From Lachnospiraceae bacterium (GTDB lineage: Bacteria > Bacillota_A > Clostridia > Lachnospirales > Lachnospiraceae): DNA of 14,589 nt. Below are positions 6,462 through 12,105 of this stretch, piece after piece. The notes beneath the pieces are model-generated. The model saw only the letters and a list, made by a program, of their open reading frames with translations, searched no databases and was not told the DNA's origin. Location of the stretch: assembly GCA_028694115.1 (NCBI GenBank), contig JAQUUB010000109.1, positions 1 to 14,589 of the forward strand, given 5' to 3'. How positions within the stretch are numbered: position 1 is the stretch's first letter; each line of letters opens with the position of its first letter. The translations under genes were made by a program, and so were the position numbers.

Positions 6462-7610
6462 TTGAAAATTCCAGTAACAAATATGGCAGAAGAAATACAA
6501 GAAGCAGTCCAAATTATACGCGTCGCATATGATGGGATTGAAATAGCAATGAAGGTTGGAAATGGTGGCTTAGGAGCAATGCAAAAAGCCATAGACTTTT
6601 TAAAGGGAATGCTTGATTATGAAAAATCTCTTGGAAAAACATCTATGAAAAAGCTGCTTATGAAAGGTGGCGATTTACAAGTCTTGCAGTTTAAAACGTC
6701 TGATATGAAGAAAGTTGAGAAGCTGGCAAAGAAATACGGTATTCTCTATTCTGTACTTCCAGATGTTAAAAAGGCAGATGGTTTATCGGAGGTTATCTTT
6801 CATACAGAAGCAGTACCAAGAGCAAATATGATGATTCAGAAGTTAGGGTTTGGAAATATTGCGTCCTTTGATGATTATCTAAAGAATGGAGATGAGAAAT
6901 CATTAGGAAAGCTATTGGACTTTCTCAAGCACCAAAAGAAGGAAACCGATAAGAGTATGTCTTCTGATGGTGCAAGAGCAGGTGTTGTTATGGAGGGATT
7001 GATTGAAAAAGTAGGTCTTTTTGCAATGGAAAAGCAAAGTATCAGTGTGGAAGCGGTGAAAGAAAATTTCAGTATTGGAAATGAACAGGCGAATAGTGTG
7101 ATTAAGCAGCTTGAAACCATTGGATTACTCGATAAAAGAGACGCAAATGGAGATCATAAGGTCATGATGGACAAAGATGCATTCTTAAATCGTGTCAGGG
7201 GATATCAGGATTTGGCAGAACGAATGAGGGCAGTATCTGCATCTAAGAATCTAAAACTTTCTGATGTAACAATTAGTAAAACTCTTATTACAGCAGAAAA
7301 CGACCATGCAGTGAAAACGAGAGTGCCAGGAACCTGGGGTAAGGATGCAAAGTATGTATGGTTTGATAAATCGAATGCAATGGATATTCATGGAGGAAAG
7401 ACTATGCTTACCTTTATTGATAAGGAAAAGGATTACAAGATTTATGATGAAGAGAATCGAATTGTATCAACCATGAAGGGCGAAGAATTATACGCTGGTC
7501 ATTATGATAAGGTGGAATCAGCTGTTCGAGAACATTATGAAAGAAATCAGACCAAAGAAGTTGCAAAAACGCAGACTACAACTAAGACCACCGGTACGAG
7601 AAAGAGGTAG
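6462..7610 (+). CDS. pcfB: PcfB-family (DUF3801) relaxosome adaptor with C-terminal winged-helix extension
   Basis: PcfB in pCF10-type systems binds relaxase and the VirD4 ATPase and brings them together. Residues ~1-140 match this family, notably MKGGDLQVLQFKTSDMKKVE and KLAKKYGILYSVLPDVK. At 382 residues the protein is roughly twice the usual length. Residues ~188-230 (ISVEAVKENFSIGNEQANSV, then IKQLETIGLLDKRDANG) look like the FtsK gamma winged helix, a DNA-binding domain. Residues ~275-365 form a beta-rich region (KTRVPGTWGKDAKYVWFDKS, GKTMLTFIDKEKDYKIYD, STMKGEELYAGHYDKVESAV). The end is Thr/Lys-rich and disordered. The start is probably TTG 6462, with GGAG at 6453-6456 and AGGAGG at 6441-6446 upstream; ATG 6483 is an alternative. 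It stands 5 bases before the VirD4 gene, which supports the adaptor role. Confidence 0.82.
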   Translation: MKIPVTNMAEEIQEAVQIIRVAYDGIEIAMKVGNGGLGAMQKAIDFLKGMLDYEKSLGKTSMKKLLMKGGDLQVLQFKTSDMKKVEKLAKKYGILYSVLPDVKKADGLSEVIFHTEAVPRANMMIQKLGFGNIASFDDYLKNGDEKSLGKLLDFLKHQKKETDKSMSSDGARAGVVMEGLIEKVGLFAMEKQSISVEAVKENFSIGNEQANSVIKQLETIGLLDKRDANGDHKVMMDKDAFLNRVRGYQDLAERMRAVSASKNLKLSDVTISKTLITAENDHAVKTRVPGTWGKDAKYVWFDKSNAMDIHGGKTMLTFIDKEKDYKIYDEENRIVSTMKGEELYAGHYDKVESAVREHYERNQTKEVAKTQTTTKTTGTRKR

Positions 7611-7615
7611 ATACC

Positions 7616-9772
7616 ATGCAGACAAGTAAGAAAAAACCATCGGTTGTTTTTATTCTTGTTGGTGCAATCCTTGCGGGTTATTTTGGTTATTTGATTGGTG
7701 GGGCATGGGAAAAGGGCATGGAACTAAATGATTTTATCAATCGTTTGAATGAAGTCTGTTCCGATCCCTTAGCAAATTATATGAATGAGAATACAGTGAA
7801 ATCAGTAGCCATTGCCATAGGTGTCTATGGGATGGCTATTTTAATGTATTACACTAGTCAGAGAAATCTAATGCCTGGAAAGGAATTTGGTACTGCAAGA
7901 TTTGAAAATCCGCAAAGAGCAAACAAGATTTTAGCCGATAAGGATGAGAACTTTAATCGAGTCTTAAGTCAAAATGTAAAAATGTCTTTAGATTTTCGCA
8001 GATTAAAATTGAATGGAAATATTCTGATTTGTGGTGGTTCTGGTGCGGGTAAGACATTTTATGAAGTAAAGCCGAATCTCATGCAAATGCCACATAATTG
8101 TTCTTTTATTTGCACCGATCCGAAGGGAGAAATTTTAAGAAGCTGTGGTCAGATGCTAAAGGACAACGGATACAATGTAAAGGTGATTAATCTATTGGAG
8201 ATGGACAAGTCAGATTGTTATAATCCATTTTCTTATATTCGAGAAGAAACGGATGTAGTAAAACTGATAACAAATCTAATTTCCAACACAACACCAAAAG
8301 GGTCAACACCATCAGATCCGTTTTGGGAGAAAGCAGAAGGATTATTTCTACAGTCTATCTTTTATTATGTGTGGCTGGTAGAACCAGCCTCAAGAAGAAA
8401 TTTTGAGACAGTATTAAAACTGATTGGCGAGGCAGAGGTTGCAGAACAGGGCAAGATGTCCATGCTTGATAAGCGTATGAAAAAACTAGAGGAGTTATCA
8501 CCTTTAGGCGCTAATCATCCAGCAGTAAAGCAGTACAACAAATGTATGCGGGGTGCAGGGGACACGGTTCGTTCCATTATAATCAGTGCCAATTCAAGAT
8601 TGGCATACTTAGAGAATCAGCAAGTACTGCGATTATTATCGAAAGACGAGTTGAATCTGGCTGATATAGGAATTGGAGTAAATGGAGATGGTGAAACAAA
8701 GACAGCGCTTTTCTGTGTGATACCAGATTCTGATAAATCCTATAATTTTATCATAGGACTTCTATATACGCAGATATTTCAGGAACTATATTATCAGGCG
8801 GATTTTAATTGCGGAGGTGCACTTCCAATTCATGTAACTTTTATGTTAGATGAATTTGCTAATGTTGCATTGCCGGATGACTATTGTAGCCTGCTTAGTA
8901 CCATGAGATCTCGGTCTATCAGCAGTATTATTATCATCCAGAACTTTGCACAGCTGAAGGCTTTATTCAAGGATACCTGGGAAACAATCCCGGGCAATTG
9001 TGACACCTTTATCTATTTAGGTGGCAACGAACAAAGTACCCATAAATACGTTTCAGAACTCCTTGGGAAGGGTACGATTGACAAAAAATCCAGCGGAGAA
9101 ACTAGAGGAAGACAGGGGAGTAGCAGTAGAAATTATGATGTCTTAGGTAGAGAGTTATTTACACCAGATGAAGTACGAAAATTAGACAACAAAAAGTGCA
9201 TCGTATTTATTCGTGGTTTTGATCCGATTATTGATGGTAAGTTTATTCCATTTGGTCATCCAATGTATCAGCAGACGGCAGATGGAAAGGGGAAAGCTTA
9301 TATTCATAAAGTCAGAGGAAAGAGAGAATTAGTTGGAAGACCCTATGAAATCTTGTCAGCGAAAGCACTGGAGCATTTTGAAAAACGAAAAGCGAATGGA
9401 GATAACGTATATATTGATAAGTTGACTTATGATGAATTTATGCTTCTTGGTGATGTGGAGATGAGCAAACGATTTACGAAACTTGACGAGAAGGAACAGA
9501 AGGAAAAATTGAATCAGGAACTGGAAGCAGAGCTTGAATATGCAGAGGATATGAATCAAAAAATAAATGAAATGCGTCAAGTAAATCGACCAAACTTGAA
9601 AGAAGACACAATCATGAATCGTATGATCCATTGGCCTTATACCAAGGAGCAGAAAGAGGAAGCTCGTAAGGCAATGGCTGCAAAAGTCCCTCAGAGTAAG
9701 ATATTAGAATATTTCTATCCAGAAACAAGTGTTGAGCATATGGTTAAAGTCAGAGAATCATTCATGGCATAA
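7616..9772 (+). CDS. virD4: VirD4/TraG-type coupling ATPase
   Basis: This 718-residue type IV coupling protein receives the relaxase-DNA complex and feeds it to the secretion channel. Two N-terminal membrane helices are visible (about residues 8-30 and 61-81), placing the ATPase in the cytosol. Walker A is GGSGAGKT at residues 140-147 and Walker B is VTFMLDEF at 407-414 with D412-E413. Further TraG-type motifs follow, such as MRSRSISSIIIIQNFAQLKA and FIYLGGNEQSTHKYVSELLG. The C-terminal ~150 residues are charged and helical, probably the cargo-binding tail. Length and motif order are normal for the family in Tn1549-like ICEs. It follows pcfB by 5 bases and is separated from the pilin gene by a terminator-bearing leader. 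Confidence 0.95.
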   Translation: MQTSKKKPSVVFILVGAILAGYFGYLIGGAWEKGMELNDFINRLNEVCSDPLANYMNENTVKSVAIAIGVYGMAILMYYTSQRNLMPGKEFGTARFENPQRANKILADKDENFNRVLSQNVKMSLDFRRLKLNGNILICGGSGAGKTFYEVKPNLMQMPHNCSFICTDPKGEILRSCGQMLKDNGYNVKVINLLEMDKSDCYNPFSYIREETDVVKLITNLISNTTPKGSTPSDPFWEKAEGLFLQSIFYYVWLVEPASRRNFETVLKLIGEAEVAEQGKMSMLDKRMKKLEELSPLGANHPAVKQYNKCMRGAGDTVRSIIISANSRLAYLENQQVLRLLSKDELNLADIGIGVNGDGETKTALFCVIPDSDKSYNFIIGLLYTQIFQELYYQADFNCGGALPIHVTFMLDEFANVALPDDYCSLLSTMRSRSISSIIIIQNFAQLKALFKDTWETIPGNCDTFIYLGGNEQSTHKYVSELLGKGTIDKKSSGETRGRQGSSSRNYDVLGRELFTPDEVRKLDNKKCIVFIRGFDPIIDGKFIPFGHPMYQQTADGKGKAYIHKVRGKRELVGRPYEILSAKALEHFEKRKANGDNVYIDKLTYDEFMLLGDVEMSKRFTKLDEKEQKEKLNQELEAELEYAEDMNQKINEMRQVNRPNLKEDTIMNRMIHWPYTKEQKEEARKAMAAKVPQSKILEYFYPETSVEHMVKVRESFMA

Positions 9773-9938
9773 CAGAAAAATAAGCGGATAAGATAAAAGC
9801 AACACATATCAGGTAAAGCCTGAAGTGATAATATAACGGAGGAAACTCCGATCATATAGATAACCTAAGTGGAATGGGTGGTTATTATTGCAAGCCAATA
9901 ATAACTGCCCGTTTTTTTCGTTGTAAAGGAGATTTTAG
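9773..9938 (+). promoter_or_regulatory. structured leader upstream of the Maff2 gene (candidate attenuator)
   Basis: The 166-base gap contains a hairpin at 9809-9823 (TCAGG/CCTGA), a hairpin with a GAAA tetraloop at 9837-9850 (CGGAG-GAAA-CTCCG) with a possible outer stem (TGAT/ATCA), and then the terminator at 9876-9918. ATAACC at 9860-9865 can pair with GGTTAT at 9880-9885, which is the left arm of the terminator. The RNA could therefore switch between an antiterminator and a terminator. I cannot match the upstream part to any riboswitch class that I know. The rest of the leader carries the pilin ribosome binding site (AAAGGAG at 9925-9931). No clear promoter was found. Confidence 0.5.
9876..9918 (+). 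terminator. strong intrinsic terminator before the pilin-like gene
   Basis: A 15-bp stem runs from GGG at 9876-9878 to CCC at 9908-9910, with two wobble pairs and then a perfect 10-bp segment (GTTATTATTG at 9881-9890, CAATAATAAC at 9896-9905). The loop is CAAGC. Seven T residues follow at 9912-9918. It lies between virD4 and the Maff2 gene on the same strand. It would cut the operon in two unless read through or antiterminated. Confidence 0.85.
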
Positions 9939-10316
9939 ATGAAAGAAAGAGTAGTAAATCAGAACATGAATAACAAGCAGATGGAGGAAAAAGGAATGAA
10001 AGGATTATTTAAGAACGTGAAAAGAAAAGTTGTGCCGGCAATGTCTGGTGCGGTTATGGCGGTCAGCCTTATGAGTACACAGTGTTTTGCAGCATCAGGA
10101 ACGTCTGCGGTTACGCAGCCACTTGATAACCTAAAGACTCTGGTAATTGCGGTTATCGGTGCCGTGGGTGTAATCATTCTTGCAAAGAATGTTATGGAAT
10201 TTGCACAGGCTTATCAGCAGCAGGATTCTTCAACTATGAACTCTGCATTAAAGGGTATTGTAGCAGGAGTCATGATGGCAGGTATTTCAACCGTATTAAC
10301 TTTCTTAGGATTCTAA
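9939..10316 (+). CDS. Maff2/VirB2-like small membrane protein (pilin-like)
   Basis: The product is up to 125 residues. After a basic N-region (KNVKRKVVP) comes a hydrophobic segment and a probable signal-peptidase site (QCFA|ASG, after residue 51 of the long form). Two membrane helices follow (about residues 67-88 and 105-124), with the segment AQAYQQQDSSTMNSALKG between them. This is the layout of Maff2/TrbC/VirB2-like subunits, thought to form part of the conjugation channel at the cell surface. There are two good starts. ATG 9939 has AAAGGAG 7 bases upstream. ATG 9996 has GGAGG at 9983-9987 with 8-base spacing and would give a signal peptide of ordinary length (32 residues). The gene stands behind a leader with a terminator, consistent with separate control of this abundant component. 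Confidence 0.85.
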   Translation: MKERVVNQNMNNKQMEEKGMKGLFKNVKRKVVPAMSGAVMAVSLMSTQCFAASGTSAVTQPLDNLKTLVIAVIGAVGVIILAKNVMEFAQAYQQQDSSTMNSALKGIVAGVMMAGISTVLTFLGF

Positions 10317-10329
10317 GAAAAAGCAGAGC

Positions 10330-10349
10330 TGGGGGTGGCAACACCCCTA
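10330..10349 (+). other. GC-rich hairpin with GCAA tetraloop between maff2 and trbL
   Basis: GGGGTG at 10332-10337 pairs with CACCCC at 10342-10347 around a GCAA tetraloop; two more pairs (one wobble) extend the stem. No T-run follows, so it is unlikely to be a normal terminator. Its position just after the pilin-like gene suggests an RNA 3'-end stabiliser or processing barrier that raises pilin mRNA over downstream mRNA. This is inference. Confidence 0.55.
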
Positions 10350-10377
10350 AGACAGAAGGAAGAGGTGAGAAACAAGT

Positions 10378-11220
10378 ATGGATATTTTTAAACTTGGAGA
10401 CAAGATTCTTTCCCTGCTGGAAATGGTATTCGGATTCTGGAACAACCAGATATCTTTAGTGTTTGCAATGCTCGGACAATCACCCGTTAATTTTAAAGGT
10501 GGCGGTCCATGGGCAGTGATTGAAGGAATTGAGCCAATCTTTGTAGCGGTTGGCTCATCCTTGGTGGTATTATTCTTTGTTATTGGGTTTTGCTCCGAAA
10601 GTGTGGACATCAGGGAAGAGATGCGATTTGAAGTGATTCTTCGGATGCTCATTCGAGTAGCACTAGCTGAATGGTTTGTGGCGAATAATGTGACAATCAT
10701 GAAGGCATTTTTCACATCCATTGGAAACTTGGTAAATCTATTATCAGCGGGCACAAATACGACAATGACCATTGATAGCACACAGGCAGACATAATTAAG
10801 AATCTAGGATTTGGAGAAAGCCTTATTATGCTAATACTTGCGGCATTGCTATCCATTATTATCATTATTTGTGGATTTTTTATGATATACACAGTGTATT
10901 TCAGATTTTTGAGATTATTGATCATTGTGCCAATGGGAGCAATTGCATTTTCAACTATGGGAGGAAACAGAACAGTCAATCAAACGGTAGTGGCTTATTG
11001 CAAATACTTTTTATCCGTCACGTTCGAGGCGGTTACTATGGCACTTGCAATTATTGTATGTAATGCATTTGTGAATGCTGGGCTTCCATCTTTTACAGGA
11101 AGTTACGCGGATTGGGCACAGACACTAATCTATCTGTGTGAAATGACATTTACCATTGCACTGACGGTAGGAAGTGTAAAAGGAGCACAATCATTAACCA
11201 GCAAGGCATTTGGATTGTAG
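10378..11220 (+). CDS. TrbL/VirB6-type polytopic membrane protein of the secretion channel
   Basis: The 280-residue protein has about six hydrophobic segments: PIFVAVGSSLVVLFFVIGF (~52-71), a weaker one around RMLIRVALAEWFVANNV, SLIMLILAALLSIIIIICGF (~147-172), LLIIVPMGAIAFSTM, AVTMALAIIVCNAFV and TLIYLCEMTFTIALTVGSV. This pattern and the place in the operon, between Maff2 and PrgI/VirB4, match the TrbL/VirB6-like proteins of Tn1549-type elements that form the inner-membrane part of the DNA channel. The start ATG follows GAGGTGAG at 10363-10370. The C-terminus SLTSKAFGL is typical of the family as I know it. It is followed after 13 bases by a very short ORF and then the 67-residue gene. Confidence 0.83.
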   Translation: MDIFKLGDKILSLLEMVFGFWNNQISLVFAMLGQSPVNFKGGGPWAVIEGIEPIFVAVGSSLVVLFFVIGFCSESVDIREEMRFEVILRMLIRVALAEWFVANNVTIMKAFFTSIGNLVNLLSAGTNTTMTIDSTQADIIKNLGFGESLIMLILAALLSIIIIICGFFMIYTVYFRFLRLLIIVPMGAIAFSTMGGNRTVNQTVVAYCKYFLSVTFEAVTMALAIIVCNAFVNAGLPSFTGSYADWAQTLIYLCEMTFTIALTVGSVKGAQSLTSKAFGL

Positions 11221-11233
11221 GAAGGAATGGAAC

Positions 11234-11272
11234 ATGGAAAAGACATTAGAATATGAATATGCCAGAACTTGA
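11234..11272 (+). other. 12-codon ORF overlapping the start of the next small gene
   Basis: ATG 11234 opens a 12-codon frame (MEKTLEYEYART) that stops at TGA 11270-11272, just past the ATG 11253 of the 67-residue gene. It has a modest purine-rich ribosome binding site (AAGGAATGG at 11222-11230), while ATG 11253 has none. Either ribosomes finishing this short frame reinitiate at 11253, or a frameshift has split one gene. I cannot decide between them. Confidence 0.35.
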
Positions 11273-11456
11273 GAGGTTTATTGAAAAAAATGAACTAGGA
11301 GAATTTACAGGGCTGACACAGAGAAGTGGATTTTGTGAATATCCGTTATATCTGTTTAATTCAGAAAAACTAAGGGAACTTTGTCCCGATGGAATGGCAG
11401 CGTATGAAAAAAACATTGCTAAAGAAAAGTTGCCCGAAAAGGAAAAATGTAGATAG
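11253..11456 (+). CDS. small conserved-looking hypothetical protein of the transfer operon
   Basis: A 67-residue soluble protein, MNMPELERFIEKNELGEFTG followed by PLYLFNSEKLRELCPDGMAA and a charged tail (EKLPEKEKC). There is no membrane segment or signal peptide. I know of no function, although short proteins of this kind lie between the TrbL- and PrgI-like genes of related elements. ATG 11253 lacks a clear Shine-Dalgarno sequence, so translation probably depends on coupling with the 12-codon ORF that overlaps its start. Its own stop lies just before the AGGAGG of the PrgI gene. Confidence 0.6.
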   Translation: MNMPELERFIEKNELGEFTGLTQRSGFCEYPLYLFNSEKLRELCPDGMAAYEKNIAKEKLPEKEKCR

Positions 11457-11470
11457 GAGGTATTTCAACA

Positions 11471-12001
11471 GTGGTAATTGAAATCAACAAAGATATTGAT
11501 CGCTATCAGGAATCAGTAGCACTAGGATTATCAGCAAAACAGCTGGTATTTTCTATTGCAAGTATAGTTGTGGGTGGTGGTCTGGTTCTTCTCTTGTACC
11601 GCTATATTGGTTTGACCGGTGCAGCTTATGTTGCAATTCCTTGTGTTGCACCAATCGCTCTAGGTGGATTTTATTCTTACAATGGAATGGGCTTTTACGA
11701 GTATATGGGAAGAAAATTCCATTTCATGTTTGGGAACAAGGCATTGACCTATGTTTCTACAGAAGGAGAGCAAGCAATAAAGGAATTTGAAACGGAGTTT
11801 GCTTTTGCAGAGAAAGCAAAGGGAATAAAGTTCTTTATCAAAAAGATAAATAAGTCGAAAGAGGAAGTAAAATCAGTAAATAAAGGAAGTAGGGAGGATT
11901 TTGAAGAGATGAAAAAGAAAACAAAGAAAATTGCAATTGCTTGTATGGGAGTAATTGTAGCAACGATTGCAGGCATTGCAGCATATAAGTATATGCATTA
12001 G
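11471..12001 (+). CDS. prgI: PrgI/VirB3-like membrane protein with an extra C-terminal helix
   Basis: The 176-residue protein begins MVIEINKDIDRYQESVALGL, a typical PrgI-family start. It has two adjacent N-terminal membrane helices (about residues 25-44 and 50-68), then GMGFYEYMGRKFHFMFGNKAL. PrgI proteins are small inner-membrane partners of VirB4 in Gram-positive type IV secretion. This copy is longer than the usual ~110-130 residues. A lysine-rich linker (FFIKKINKSKEEVKSVNKGS) leads to a third hydrophobic helix (IAIACMGVIVATIAGIAAY, ~150-172) at the very end. The start GTG 11471 has AGGAGG at 11456-11461 with good spacing. VirB4 follows after a 104-base structured gap. Confidence 0.82.
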   Translation: MVIEINKDIDRYQESVALGLSAKQLVFSIASIVVGGGLVLLLYRYIGLTGAAYVAIPCVAPIALGGFYSYNGMGFYEYMGRKFHFMFGNKALTYVSTEGEQAIKEFETEFAFAEKAKGIKFFIKKINKSKEEVKSVNKGSREDFEEMKKKTKKIAIACMGVIVATIAGIAAYKYMH

Positions 12002-12015
12002 AAACTTTGAAATAG

Positions 12016-12077
12016 ATTGGACTGACCTCTTAGGTCTGGACAATTCAGGCATCAGCCGGGATTGTTCCCGACTGGTG
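12016..12077 (+). promoter_or_regulatory. two stem-loops in the virB4 leader
   Basis: The gap between the PrgI-like and VirB4 genes holds a hairpin GACCT-CTT-AGGTC (12024-12036) bracketed by ATTG/CAAT (12016-12019, 12041-12044). A second, stronger stem is CATCAG-C-CGGGA-TTGT-TCCCG-A-CTGGTG (12050-12077). No T-run follows, so this is not an ordinary terminator. The VirB4 ribosome binding site (AGAGAGG) lies 15-20 bases beyond. It may be a translation-control or RNA-stability element. Confidence 0.5.
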
Positions 12078-12105
12078 TGTTATTAAGCGAAAGAGAGGTA
12101 AAGAG

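Noticed and set aside
9795..9875. Known riboswitch (tried c-di-GMP I/II, THF, purine, T-box, SAM and guanidine patterns by eye)
   Set aside because: None of the core sequences that I know for these classes is present; only the general switch layout is supported.
10347..10979. 210-codon ORF on the - strand
   Set aside because: It is antisense to the TrbL-like gene; its composition is what the complement of a hydrophobic coding sequence gives, and no start signal is seen.
10869..11063. 64-codon ORF on the + strand inside trbL
   Set aside because: It is wholly inside the TrbL-like reading frame in another phase, with no ribosome binding site and an unlikely composition.
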